A stretch of 64,000 bases of DNA from an uncultured Clostridia bacterium (GCA_934476235.1 CAKSNL010000003.1:124001-188000); one strand, 5' to 3'. Shown: positions 9,078 through 17,761, counted from the first letter of the stretch. The notes: generated by a model from the sequence alone, not told the origin. Translations and numbers: made by a program.

Positions 9078-10151
9078 TTGAAAAGAAGAACAAGAATCAT
9101 ATTATTCGTGCTTGTTTTGGTTGCTGCCGCGGCGGGAATCATTTACTATGCGGTGAAAAATGCTCCCGTGAGCGAGTCCGGCACGCTTATGTTAAACGAG
9201 CACGTGGGCGAATATGATACGTATAAATATAAGGACGGATTTTTGACCTTTGACGGCAAAATAATTTCTGCCTATGATTATAAAATGGAACAAAAATGGG
9301 TGATAGACTCCGAGGAAAACTCGTCCAGACTTTCAGTCTCGGGCGACATGGTATTAATTTATTCGCCCGACAGCGGAAGAGTAAGGCTGATTGATGACGG
9401 AGACGTGCGCGCCGACTACTATTCGGACAAGACCTTAAGGAGCGCGTCGGTCAATAAGTCGGGCTATGCGGTCTTACTTTCGTCCGACAGCGGATATAAG
9501 GGGCAGTGCAGCGTTTATTCTGACAAGGGCGAGCGGCTCTCGCGCTTCTCGTACGGCAAAAAGTACATCGCCGCCGCGTTTTTGGCGGATGATAACAAGA
9601 CTCTTTTTATGAATATAATCGACGAGAGCGAGAATATGTTTAAGGGAAAGATAGTCTTTTCCGACATTAAAAAGGGCGAGGTCAGAGCAGAGGTCGAAAC
9701 AGACGGTATTGCGCCTTTCACCATTCCTTTCGGGGACTGTTTTTTGGTGAGCGACGATAATTGCCTTCGCGTTTACAATAAAAACGGCTCGGAAAAGTGG
9801 AATTTTTTATATGAAGGCGGACGGGCGGAGTTCATAAAATGCTCCGGCAATACGGTGAGCGCGGTCATAAAGGATTCGTCTGCAATAGGAAGCACGAAGG
9901 TCGTTACAATAAGCCGCTCGGGAAGGCTTAAGGGCGCGTATACGTCCGAGATTCCGATCGACTCTTTCGACGTATCGGGCGGGTATTCGGCGGTCAAGAG
10001 CGGAAATGAGATAAGGCTTTTGAACAGTCACGGAAAAATAACGGCATTTACCGAGTGCGACGCGAATACATATGATATATTGCTTTATAAGAACAAAAAC
10101 AGGGTGCTGGCTCTTTCCGGCTCGGCTGAAATGAAAATATTCGGGAGGTAA
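9078..10151 (+). CDS. DUF5711-like membrane-anchored protein, probable beta-propeller
   Basis: A 357-residue protein with one N-terminal hydrophobic segment (~7-28) after a KRRTR start, so it is probably anchored with the bulk outside the cell. The rest reads as repeated short beta blades with alternating Gly/Ser/Asp turns, as in quinoprotein-like propellers; the closest family that comes to mind is DUF5711 of Clostridia. The start is a TTG with a strong AAGGGGGG site 6-7 nt upstream. It lies between truA and cvpA with short gaps, so it belongs to the ecf-truA operon. No catalytic residues can be named and the function is unknown. Confidence 0.6.
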   Translation: MKRRTRIILFVLVLVAAAAGIIYYAVKNAPVSESGTLMLNEHVGEYDTYKYKDGFLTFDGKIISAYDYKMEQKWVIDSEENSSRLSVSGDMVLIYSPDSGRVRLIDDGDVRADYYSDKTLRSASVNKSGYAVLLSSDSGYKGQCSVYSDKGERLSRFSYGKKYIAAAFLADDNKTLFMNIIDESENMFKGKIVFSDIKKGEVRAEVETDGIAPFTIPFGDCFLVSDDNCLRVYNKNGSEKWNFLYEGGRAEFIKCSGNTVSAVIKDSSAIGSTKVVTISRSGRLKGAYTSEIPIDSFDVSGGYSAVKSGNEIRLLNSHGKITAFTECDANTYDILLYKNKNRVLALSGSAEMKIFGR

Positions 10152-10155
10152 AAAA

Positions 10156-10761
10156 ATGGCGGTTGATATTATTGCAATCATTCTCACCGTGATATGTATA
10201 GTTTCCGGGGTAAAAAAAGGTTTTGTGAAGGCTTTTTTCGGAACGGTGTCGTTCATTCTGGCGCTTATTTTGACCTTTTCGTTTTCCGACGCGGCATGTA
10301 AATACGTGTCGGAGTCAAGCGTCGGAAAGGCGATATACGAAAAAACGGCGGTAAAGCTTGTTGACGCGCCGGAGGGCGGAGAAAACGAAACATTTTTTGA
10401 TGAGCTTATCGACAAAAAGGGCATTATCGAAAAGGCGAACGAAGCGCAGATGAGCGTGTCCGAGGAGATCGGAAACACCGTGATAAGGCTTTTAACCTCG
10501 GTCGTGCTCTTTATAGGAATTTCCCTTGTCTTAAAGCTTCTCGCCATGCTTTTGGACCTTGCGGCAAAGCTTCCGATAATAAAGACCTTTAACAAGGCGG
10601 GCGGGCTTGTCGCCGGAATCATAAACGCATACATAGTGCTTACCGTTTTTTCGTGCCTTGTAACGTTTATCGGTGCGTCCTCGCTTTCCGAAACCGTTAC
10701 GAGCCAGATGGCGGAATCCAAGGCGGTAACGTGGTTCTATCTTAACAATCCCCTTCTTTAA
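10156..10761 (+). CDS. CvpA family membrane protein
   Basis: A 201-residue polytopic membrane protein resembling CvpA (colicin V production family). The N-terminus VDIIAIILTVICIVSGVKKGFVKAFFG fits the family pattern of a first helix, a short basic turn and a second helix; in total about four hydrophobic segments are visible, with a charged soluble loop at ~70-105. It starts 4 nt after the DUF5711-like gene with the AGGTAAAAAA site inside that gene's end. The family's biochemical role is not settled; links to envelope stress have been proposed elsewhere. Confidence 0.75.
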   Translation: MAVDIIAIILTVICIVSGVKKGFVKAFFGTVSFILALILTFSFSDAACKYVSESSVGKAIYEKTAVKLVDAPEGGENETFFDELIDKKGIIEKANEAQMSVSEEIGNTVIRLLTSVVLFIGISLVLKLLAMLLDLAAKLPIIKTFNKAGGLVAGIINAYIVLTVFSCLVTFIGASSLSETVTSQMAESKAVTWFYLNNPLL

Positions 10762-10778
10762 TTCTTAAGGAGAAAATC

Positions 10779-12599
10779 ATGAAAAAAATTGTTTCGGTTT
10801 TGGCAGCGGTCATATTGGCGTGCACCATAGTTCCTCTTTCGGCTGAGGGAGGGGCGTTTTCCTGCGCCCTCTCATCGGACGGGAGCATCGTTTCCTCGGA
10901 CGGGGCAAACGAAGCGCTTCCCATCGGCTCTGTCAGCAAAACCTTTGCTGCAGCCATCTCATTAAAGCTTGCCGGGGAGGGCAGGCTTGAGCTTGACAAG
11001 CCGGTGACTTACTATATTCCCGAATTTTGCATGGCGGACGAAAGATATAAAAATATAACGGTCAGAATGCTTCTTGACCATAGCTCCGCTATTTTCGGGT
11101 CGACCCTTAAAAACGCCATGCTCCACGGCAAATATGACCCGTGGAACCACGATAATATTTTGCCGCTTTTAAAAGAGCAGCGCTTAAAGTATGAGCCCGG
11201 AACAAAGGCGAACTACTGTAACGACGGATACAGTCTTTTGGAATTGCTTTTGGAGCGCGTCACGGGAAAGGAATATTCCGCCCTTTTAAATGAGTACGTG
11301 TCGGCGCCCTTAAATCTTTCCTCTGTAGTGACGGCGAAGGAGTACAGGGGCGATAACAAGGACATTGTGAGCGCGCTTGCCTCCGGCGGGACTTTTTGCA
11401 CCGCAAAGGAGCTTTCCTTATTCGGAACCGAGCTTTTTAACGGGCTATTAAATGATGAATCCGAAAAGGAAATGACGGTGAGCCGGTTTGATGATGACGG
11501 GCGATTTGACTTCGGATTGGGGTTTGACGACGTAAGCGTCTATCCCTTTGATAAATACGGTATACGTGCGCTTGCGAAGGACGGGGACACGCTCACAACA
11601 AGCTCGTCGCTCGTTATACTGCCGGACTACAACATCTCAGCGGCGGTCATAAGGGAGGGCAGCTCAAGCGTTATCTGCCGCACGGAGGCGATACGCCTTA
11701 TAATAAATTACTTAAAAGAGAAAAATATAGCTGACGTTGATTTTTACGATATGCCCTCGCCCGAAAAGGGGGACAAGTCCGACATATCGGAGTATAAAAA
11801 GTACGAGGGGCTCTATGTTTCCTCAGCCGGGCAGTACACGTTTTCGATATCGCGCGACTACGGCATATTAAAAGACCTTTACCGCTCGGCGGAAACCAAG
11901 TATGAATATATCGGAAACGGGAACTTCGCGTACCGCGGGGAGATACTCTCGTTCGACTCCGGCGTTTTAAGGCGCCGCGGCACGGCATATTTAAACTCGG
12001 AGGACAGGTATTTATACGACTACGCCTTTGCCGAGAAGAAAGAGGACGGCAGTGAAAGAAGCGAGGTCTGGTCCTCCCGCGATAAAAAGAGCTTTTTTAT
12101 ATGCGATGAGGATCCGCGCTCGCAGATATTGCTTGCCGGCATTCCCAAGACCAATGTGTATTTCGCGCCCGGCGTGAACGAGCTTTTGGGCTATATGAGG
12201 ATTACGGGAGATGACACGGCAGCGGCGGACATTACGCTTCCCGGCACATTCGGGCGCGACCTTACCGACCTTCATTTTTTCCGGGAGGACGGAAAGGAGT
12301 TTGTCACGGCGCAGGGGTGGACGTTTGTCGACTCGGACGCTTTGCCCTATATCTATGACGGATATAAGTCTTACGCAACGGTCGGGGAAAAGGGATATAT
12401 CAAATGGTACAAAATCGGCGCCGCCGCAGGAAAGAAGATGACGGCGGAGTCTGAAAGCGGCGTTTTTACGGTCTATGACAAAACGGGAACGGCGTGCTAT
12501 TCCTCACTTAAGAATAATGGAGAGTGCACCTTGCCGGAGGGCGGATATATAGCCTTCGGCGGAAAAGCCTCGGTAAGATTTGAGATAACTTTGAATTAG
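10779..12599 (+). CDS. Secreted serine hydrolase, beta-lactamase/penicillin-binding family, with C-terminal extension
   Basis: A 606-residue exported protein. Residues ~1-23 are a signal peptide. Residues ~25-310 are a class C beta-lactamase-like (serine hydrolase) domain with the catalytic SVSK tetrad near residue 50 and the YCN motif (usual YxN) near 146. Such domains in Clostridia act as D-Ala-D-Ala peptidases, esterases or amidases of unknown substrate. The last ~290 residues are an added domain without motifs that I recognise, rich in aromatic residues and beta-like. It is the last gene of the ecfA1 operon, 17 nt after cvpA, with an AAGGAG site. No clear terminator follows; the next promoter starts only a few nt later. 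Confidence 0.82.
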   Translation: MKKIVSVLAAVILACTIVPLSAEGGAFSCALSSDGSIVSSDGANEALPIGSVSKTFAAAISLKLAGEGRLELDKPVTYYIPEFCMADERYKNITVRMLLDHSSAIFGSTLKNAMLHGKYDPWNHDNILPLLKEQRLKYEPGTKANYCNDGYSLLELLLERVTGKEYSALLNEYVSAPLNLSSVVTAKEYRGDNKDIVSALASGGTFCTAKELSLFGTELFNGLLNDESEKEMTVSRFDDDGRFDFGLGFDDVSVYPFDKYGIRALAKDGDTLTTSSSLVILPDYNISAAVIREGSSSVICRTEAIRLIINYLKEKNIADVDFYDMPSPEKGDKSDISEYKKYEGLYVSSAGQYTFSISRDYGILKDLYRSAETKYEYIGNGNFAYRGEILSFDSGVLRRRGTAYLNSEDRYLYDYAFAEKKEDGSERSEVWSSRDKKSFFICDEDPRSQILLAGIPKTNVYFAPGVNELLGYMRITGDDTAAADITLPGTFGRDLTDLHFFREDGKEFVTAQGWTFVDSDALPYIYDGYKSYATVGEKGYIKWYKIGAAAGKKMTAESESGVFTVYDKTGTACYSSLKNNGECTLPEGGYIAFGGKASVRFEITLN

Positions 12600-12602
12600 T
12601 CC

Positions 12603-12631
12603 TTGCACTTTTTTAAGAATTGTGGTATACT
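12603..12631 (+). promoter_or_regulatory. SigA-type promoter of the folT transcript
   Basis: TTGCAC at 12603-12608, a 17-nt spacer, and TATACT at 12626-12631. It begins immediately after the preceding stop codon and feeds the riboswitch leader. Confidence 0.8.
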
Positions 12632-12669
12632 AAACTATAATAGCCAAACGGCGTTTATATAAATATAAT

Positions 12670-12768
12670 CAGAGTAGGTCATTCTGCGTTAAGTGCTGCG
12701 GAAACGGGGAGTTGTTCCGCGGACGAAAACGGGTCTTTCGTTGCGGTAGGGTGGCTGCATCCCGCTGT
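12670..12768 (+). ncRNA. Tetrahydrofolate (THF) riboswitch
   Basis: The leader shows the conserved blocks of the folT-type THF riboswitch: GAGTAG followed by a GCGTTAAGTG core, then a GGGAGTTG block and a closing TTGCGG...GCATCCCGCT segment. The order and spacing agree with my memory of the consensus. It lies between a strong promoter and a folate-type ECF S-component, the standard target. A TACATAA/TTATGTA hairpin at 12768-12787 sits between the aptamer and the GGAGG site and may belong to the expression platform. Translational control is likely because no strong terminator with a long T run follows. Confidence 0.88.
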
Positions 12769-12816
12769 ACATAATGTGCTTTATGTAAGTGGAGTTTATT
12801 TTTGGAGGTAGTGTTT

Positions 12817-13356
12817 ATGAAGGGAAAGCTTACCCTGAAGCAGTTATGTACGATTGCGATGCTTATCGCGCTGACGGCTGTTTTGGCAGGTCTTTCGGGA
12901 AATCTGAGAATCGGAAACGCGGTAAAGTTTTCGGTCAGCTTCGTGTCGGTCTACGTGTCGGGCGCACTGTTCGGCTCGGTATGGGGCGCCTTTGTCGGCG
13001 CCGCGGCGGATGTGATTTCGCATTTTGCCAACCCGGTCGGCGCGTATTTGTGGCAGCTCACGGCAATTGAGCTTGTTTACGGGTTCTCGTACGGCATGTT
13101 TTTTTACAGGAACAGAAAAAAACGAATCAAAAGCCCGGCACTTTCCGTGCTTTTGTGCGTCCTTTTTCAGTTTATAATAAACGTTTTCTTAAAAACGTTT
13201 ATTCTTAAAGAGCTTGGTTTTATGGGCGCGCTTACATTTTATGAGTGTATTTTGACAAGGCTTTTGTCGTGCGTCTTTATGGCGGCGCTTCAGTTTTTTA
13301 TCATTTATGTTATGGAAAAAAGATATACGGATAAGTTTTACGAATTATCCAGATAG
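12817..13356 (+). CDS. folT: Folate-type ECF transporter S-component (FolT)
   Basis: A 179-residue membrane protein with about six helices; the substrate-binding component for folates in ECF transport. The N-terminus LTLKQLCTIAMLIALTAVLA is the typical first helix of S-components, including small residues that pack against EcfT. The region NPVGAYLWQLTAIELVYGF and the following short basic loop are also typical of the folate family. The start at 12817 is supported by GGAGG at 12804-12808; an in-frame TTG overlaps that site and was rejected. The THF riboswitch directly upstream supports the substrate. The shared EcfA1-A2-T module is encoded about 4.5 kb upstream. Confidence 0.9.
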   Translation: MKGKLTLKQLCTIAMLIALTAVLAGLSGNLRIGNAVKFSVSFVSVYVSGALFGSVWGAFVGAAADVISHFANPVGAYLWQLTAIELVYGFSYGMFFYRNRKKRIKSPALSVLLCVLFQFIINVFLKTFILKELGFMGALTFYECILTRLLSCVFMAALQFFIIYVMEKRYTDKFYELSR

Positions 13357-13372
13357 AAAGGAATGGTCTTTC

Positions 13373-13678
13373 ATGGCGAAAGAAGAAAAGAAGTATTTTG
13401 AATTTAACGGCAAGCCCTTTATAAGGCGCGGAAATCTCCTTTATTACGGGGATCCGAAGGAAAAGTATATTGTAAAATTCACGGTGAACAGCTCCGCAAA
13501 GGCGGGGGATATTGACGTTGCCGATTCGGTGACGGTTCAGCTTGTAACAAATACCGTTTTGTCCGGTGCAAAGGAAAGAGTCATCAAGCAGGCGCAGCGC
13601 GACGGGCTTTACAGAGCGTTTGACGTGGGAGAGTATTGGCTTACCGACGCGCTGGAGGCTTTAAATTCTGGGAGGTAA
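13373..13678 (+). CDS. Conserved hypothetical protein between folT and pncB
   Basis: A small soluble protein of 101 residues that I do not recognise. It starts at 13373 after an AGAAAGGA site; the upstream open frame overlaps folT and was discarded. It looks like a compact alpha/beta fold: an N-terminal beta hairpin around KYFEFNGKPFIRRGNLLYYGD, further strands around KYIVKFTV and SVTVQLVTNT, and C-terminal helices. No signal peptide, cysteines or metal motif. It is 16 nt after folT and 7 nt before pncB, so it is co-transcribed with two vitamin genes. A regulatory or accessory role in cofactor uptake is only a guess. Confidence 0.8.
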   Translation: MAKEEKKYFEFNGKPFIRRGNLLYYGDPKEKYIVKFTVNSSAKAGDIDVADSVTVQLVTNTVLSGAKERVIKQAQRDGLYRAFDVGEYWLTDALEALNSGR

Positions 13679-13685
13679 ATGAAAA

Positions 13686-15137
13686 ATGTCATTCTGGAAA
13701 GACAATGCAAATTACACCATGTTATGCGATTTTTATGAGCTTACCATGGCGAACGGCTATTATGAGTGCAACATGAGGGACGATATTGCGTATTTCGACA
13801 TGTTTTTCAGAACCATACCCGACAACGGCGGATATGCGCTGATGATGGGCACGGAGCAGCTCGTAGAATACATTAAAAATCTTCGGTTTGACGATGACGA
13901 TATTAAATACCTCGCAGGAAAGAAGATCTTCTCCGAGGGCTTTTTGAATTATCTTAAAAATATGAAGTTCTCGTGCGATGTCTGGGCGGTCGAGGAGGGA
14001 ACTCCGATATTCCCCGGCGAGCCGATAGTAACGGTGCGGGGCCCGGCAACACAGGCGCAGTTTGTCGAAACAATGGTGCTTTTGACGGTGAACCATCAGT
14101 CGCTCATCGGAACCAAGGCAAACAGAATCGTGAGAGCGGCACAGGGCAGAGCGGTCATGGAGTTCGGCTCGCGCCGTGCGCACGGTTATCACAGTGCGAT
14201 ATACGGGGCGAGGGCGGCATATATTGCCGGCTGCGTCGGCACCGCATGCACCATAACGGATAAGCTTTTCGGTATTCCCGCGCTGGGCACAATGGCTCAC
14301 AGCTGGGTGCAGATGTTTGACAGTGAGCTTGACGCATTCAGGGCATATGCCGAGTGCTATCCCGGCGACTGCACGCTTTTGATTGATACGTATAACGTTT
14401 TAAAGTCGGGACTTCCGAATGCCATAAAGGTGTTTGACGAGGTTGTCGTTCCGAAGGGCTTCCGCCCCAAAGGCGTGCGCATCGACTCGGGCGACGTTAC
14501 ATACCTTTCCAAGAAAATGAGAAAGACGCTGGACGAGGCGGGCTATCCCGACTGCAGGATTGTCGTTTCCAACTCGCTTGACGAATATATTATAAGAGAC
14601 ACCATAATGCAGGGCGCATGCGTTGATTCGTTCGGAGTCGGAGAAAGGCTCATTACCGCAAGCTCCGCGCCCGTTTTCGGCGGAGTTTATAAGCTTGTCG
14701 CGGTTGAGAAGGACGGCAAGATTATCCCGAAAATCAAGATAAGCGAAAACAGCGCGAAGATTACGACTCCGGGATTTAAGAAGGTCTTCCGTCTTTTCAG
14801 CAACGAAACCGGAAAGGCGATAGCGGACGTTGTCGCTCTTCATGAAGAGGAGATTGACGAGTCAAAGCCCTACACGCTTTTTGACCCGGTTGACACGTGG
14901 AAGAAAAAGACCGTGACCGATTACACGGCAAAGGAGATATTAAAGCCGATATTCAAAAACGGCGAGTGCGTTTATAAAGAGCGCCCGATAAAAGAAATAA
15001 GGGACTACTGCGCGGAGCAGGTGGACGCACTTTGGGAGGAAGTGTTAAGGTTCGAAAATCCGCATAAATATTATGTGGATCTTTCCGAGAAGCTCTGGAA
15101 CGTTAAGCACAAGCTCTTGGAGGACTATTCCAAATAA
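13686..15137 (+). CDS. pncB: Nicotinate phosphoribosyltransferase
   Basis: Cytosolic enzyme of 483 residues in the NAD salvage pathway; it joins nicotinate and PRPP to give nicotinate mononucleotide with ATP use. The N-terminal LLCDFYELTMANGYY-like block, the central EFGSRRAHG motif that carries catalytic and phosphate-binding residues, and the GVRIDSGDVTYLSKKMR block are all typical of the PncB family. Length agrees with the long Gram-positive type. It follows the 101-residue gene by 7 nt within the THF-riboswitch transcript, so NAD salvage may fall partly under folate control (inference). Confidence 0.95.
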   Translation: MSFWKDNANYTMLCDFYELTMANGYYECNMRDDIAYFDMFFRTIPDNGGYALMMGTEQLVEYIKNLRFDDDDIKYLAGKKIFSEGFLNYLKNMKFSCDVWAVEEGTPIFPGEPIVTVRGPATQAQFVETMVLLTVNHQSLIGTKANRIVRAAQGRAVMEFGSRRAHGYHSAIYGARAAYIAGCVGTACTITDKLFGIPALGTMAHSWVQMFDSELDAFRAYAECYPGDCTLLIDTYNVLKSGLPNAIKVFDEVVVPKGFRPKGVRIDSGDVTYLSKKMRKTLDEAGYPDCRIVVSNSLDEYIIRDTIMQGACVDSFGVGERLITASSAPVFGGVYKLVAVEKDGKIIPKIKISENSAKITTPGFKKVFRLFSNETGKAIADVVALHEEEIDESKPYTLFDPVDTWKKKTVTDYTAKEILKPIFKNGECVYKERPIKEIRDYCAEQVDALWEEVLRFENPHKYYVDLSEKLWNVKHKLLEDYSK

Positions 15138-15141
15138 CAGC

Positions 15142-15171
15142 ATTGGCGGTGTACTTTTGTGCGCCGCCAAT
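15142..15171 (+). terminator. Hairpin after pncB, possible terminator
   Basis: A 13-bp stem (ATTGGCGG core, two G-U pairs) with a TTTT loop, 5 nt after the stop codon. The T run after it is weak, so termination is uncertain. Confidence 0.5.
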
Positions 15172-15202
15172 ATGTGTTTATAAAAAGTTAATAGATTGCT
15201 TA

Positions 15203-15230
15203 TTGAATGTACATAAAAAAGGTGTAGAAT
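15203..15230 (+). promoter_or_regulatory. Promoter of the exporter/SLH operon
   Basis: TTGAAT at 15203-15208, a 16-nt spacer, and TAGAAT at 15225-15230, 34 nt before the start codon. Confidence 0.6.
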
Positions 15231-15263
15231 AATAAATGAGTTAATTAATATGGAGGTTGTAAT

Positions 15264-17054
15264 ATGAAATTCGGGAAAAAGGATTCCGCATCCAACGCGA
15301 TTTCGCCCAAGGCAAAAAAGAAGAAAAAGAAGAAAAAAATCATCATTATCGGTACGGCAGCGGTTTTGGTCATAGCCGGAGCGGTAACGGCTTATTTCAT
15401 TAAAAAGGGAAACGGCGGAAACGAAAAGCAGGAGATAATGACATCCATGCCGGTGTACGGCGATATTGCGCTTTCTGTTACGGGCTCAGGCACCGTCGCT
15501 CCGTATGACAGGTATGAGATCGTTCCGCTTGTCACGGGCGAGATAATTCAGTGCAATTACGATGTCGGCGACAAGGTTAAAGAGGGCGATATTTTGTATG
15601 TTTTCGACCACTCAGAGCAGGACAAACAGATAGAGAGCGCACAGAACGCCATCACGAGAGCGAAAATTACCAATAAGAAATATTTAGATACCGCGGAGTA
15701 CAACAAAACGCTTGCAAAGTACACCGTAAGAGCGGAAGGCGACGGTGTTATAAGCGGATTTGACTTAAAGGTTGACAATGAGGTCAGCGCAAAATCAAAC
15801 GTCGGCACGATTCAGGATAAGGCGACCTTTAAGGCGATTGTTCCCTTCAACGCAGCGCAGTGCGCGAAGATAAATATAGGCGACACGGCAACGGTCAACC
15901 TCTATCCTTCCATGTATTCGGTTACCGGCAAGGTTACATATAAGAGCAACGCGTCCTCCGGTTTTTCCTCGGGCGCGGTAGTGTATGACGTTGAGATCAC
16001 GGTCTCGGGCGTTAACATAGCGCTGACGGATACATCGGCAAGCGCGGTCGTTCATACCTCTGAGGGCGATGTGGATTCTCCAAAGTCCGGTAAGCTTGAA
16101 TACACCGATCCCGTTAATATTACGCCCGAGGTGTCCGGCAAGATCATAAAGATCGGCTCCGGCATAAAGAACGGCGCAACGGTTAAAAAGGGCGATATAC
16201 TTTTTGAAATTGATAAGTCCGATTTCCTTGAAGAAAAGAGACTTATCGAGTTTGAATTTGCAGACCTTAAGTTAAATCTTGAAAACGCATACGATAAGCT
16301 GGACGATTACCAAATTAAAGCTCCCATAAGCGGAACGATAATTACAAAGAACAGCAAAAAGGGCGACACAATTTCAGGCGGCGACTCCGTTAAGCTCATG
16401 GTAGTTGCCGATATGTCGGCGATGAAGTTCACCTTCCAGGCGGACGAGACGGATGTCGATAAGATAGAGGTCGGTCAGACCGTTAATGTCACGGCGGACG
16501 CTGTCTCCGGCAAGGTATTTAAAGGTGAGGTCACCGCGGTTGCAACAGAAGGTAAATCCGAGAACGGCGTTTCTCAGTACCCGATCGACGTTGTGGTTAC
16601 CGATTACGGACAGAACGATGAGGACGGATGCCTGCGTTCCGGAATGAACGTTACGGCAGAAATCATATACGAGCACGCCGAAAATGAGCTTTTGGTTCCC
16701 GTTTCCGCGGTAACGAAGCTCGGCGATGACTCTTATGTTTTCGTTAAGGGCAAGAAAACGGTTCCCGCGTCCGGCGAGATGACGGACGGCGAGAATGCCG
16801 AGAATTCCGAAAAAGAGAACGCGATTGAAGGCATGATTGCAGACATGGTGCCCGAGGGCTTTACCGCGGTCAAGGTAACTACCGGGGCGACGGACGGTAT
16901 CAACATAGCCGTTCTTTCGGGACTTACGGAGACGGACGAGGTATATCTTGACGAGAACAACAACGTGCTCTCACAGATAACCTACCAGGGCATGTCATCC
17001 GGCGATGAGTTCGGCGGAGGTCCCGGCGGAGGTCCCGGCGGACCGAGAGGCTGA
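15264..17054 (+). CDS. HlyD/MacA-family exporter adaptor with a duplicated lipoyl-like module
   Basis: A 596-residue membrane-anchored adaptor of an ABC exporter. A lysine-rich start is followed by one TM segment (~29-46). Two successive adaptor cores can be read. The first, ~65-235, begins at SVTGSGTVAPY and has GEIIQCNYDVGDKVKEGDIL and a short helical hairpin. The second, ~280-475, begins at VNITPEVSGKI and has KNGATVKKGDILFEID, a second hairpin and a barrel domain with DETDVDKIEVGQTV. A membrane-proximal domain with ENELLVPVSAV follows, then a flexible tail of GGGPGGGP repeats. Usual MacA-like proteins of ~350-450 residues have one core. It is 11 nt before the ATPase gene. Substrate unknown. 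Confidence 0.85.
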   Translation: MKFGKKDSASNAISPKAKKKKKKKKIIIIGTAAVLVIAGAVTAYFIKKGNGGNEKQEIMTSMPVYGDIALSVTGSGTVAPYDRYEIVPLVTGEIIQCNYDVGDKVKEGDILYVFDHSEQDKQIESAQNAITRAKITNKKYLDTAEYNKTLAKYTVRAEGDGVISGFDLKVDNEVSAKSNVGTIQDKATFKAIVPFNAAQCAKINIGDTATVNLYPSMYSVTGKVTYKSNASSGFSSGAVVYDVEITVSGVNIALTDTSASAVVHTSEGDVDSPKSGKLEYTDPVNITPEVSGKIIKIGSGIKNGATVKKGDILFEIDKSDFLEEKRLIEFEFADLKLNLENAYDKLDDYQIKAPISGTIITKNSKKGDTISGGDSVKLMVVADMSAMKFTFQADETDVDKIEVGQTVNVTADAVSGKVFKGEVTAVATEGKSENGVSQYPIDVVVTDYGQNDEDGCLRSGMNVTAEIIYEHAENELLVPVSAVTKLGDDSYVFVKGKKTVPASGEMTDGENAENSEKENAIEGMIADMVPEGFTAVKVTTGATDGINIAVLSGLTETDEVYLDENNNVLSQITYQGMSSGDEFGGGPGGGPGGPRG

Positions 17055-17065
17055 GGTAGCGCTTT

Positions 17066-17761
17066 ATGATAAGAATAGAGGATTTATACAAGATCTATCA
17101 GATGGGCGACACCGAGGTCAGAGCGCTTGACGGGGTGAGCCTTCATATAAAGGCGCATGAATTCGTTGCGATAATCGGACCGTCAGGCTCGGGCAAATCG
17201 ACGCTTATGAATATGATCGGCTGCCTTGATACGCCGACGAGCGGAAAGTATTACTTAAACGGTCAGGACGTGAGCGACTTAACGGACGACGAACAGGCGG
17301 CGATAAGAAACAAGACCATCGGATTCATCTTTCAGCAGTATAACCTTTTGCCGAAGCTGAACGCAAGAGAAAATGTTGAGCTTCCCTTGGTATACAGAGG
17401 AATCGGTGCGGACGAGAGGTGCGAGCTTGCGATGCACGCTTTAGAGCGCGTCGGCATGGCGGAGCGTGCAGAGCATATGCCCAAGGAGCTTTCGGGCGGT
17501 CAGCAGCAGAGAGTTTCGATAGCGCGCGCTCTTGCGGGAAATCCGCCGCTTATACTTGCCGACGAGCCGACCGGCGCGCTTGACTCAAAGACAGGCGCGG
17601 AGCTTATGGCGATGCTTAAGGAACTCCACGCTGAGGGCAACACAATAGTTTTGATAACGCACGATCCAAACATTGCGCGCCAGGCAAAGCGCATCATAAG
17701 AATACAGGACGGAAAAATCACGAGCGACAGGGTCGTGGATAACGAGGTGGTGTGCGAATGA
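17066..17761 (+). CDS. MacB-type ABC transporter ATP-binding protein
   Basis: A 231-residue ATPase of the MacB/LolD family. Motifs: Walker A GPSGSGKST, the Q-loop IFQQYNLLP that is typical of this family, signature LSGGQQQR, Walker B LILADEPTGALDSKTG and the switch ITHDPNIA. It powers the permease encoded next, with which it overlaps by 4 nt (ATGA). Together with the upstream adaptor it forms a MacAB-like tripartite-style exporter; in a single-membrane cell the adaptor would reach into the cell wall instead of an outer-membrane channel. Confidence 0.94.
   Translation: MIRIEDLYKIYQMGDTEVRALDGVSLHIKAHEFVAIIGPSGSGKSTLMNMIGCLDTPTSGKYYLNGQDVSDLTDDEQAAIRNKTIGFIFQQYNLLPKLNARENVELPLVYRGIGADERCELAMHALERVGMAERAEHMPKELSGGQQQRVSIARALAGNPPLILADEPTGALDSKTGAELMAMLKELHAEGNTIVLITHDPNIARQAKRIIRIQDGKITSDRVVDNEVVCE

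Noticed and set aside
9807..10721. Long antisense open frame (about 300 codons) across the DUF5711-like and cvpA genes
   Set aside because: It lies opposite two genes with good ribosome-binding sites, has a biased Ser/Phe/Ile composition typical of antisense frames, and shows no motif or start signal.
17016..17054. Tandem repeats considered as a CRISPR remnant
   Set aside because: They are in frame, encode a Gly/Pro tail and have no spacers.
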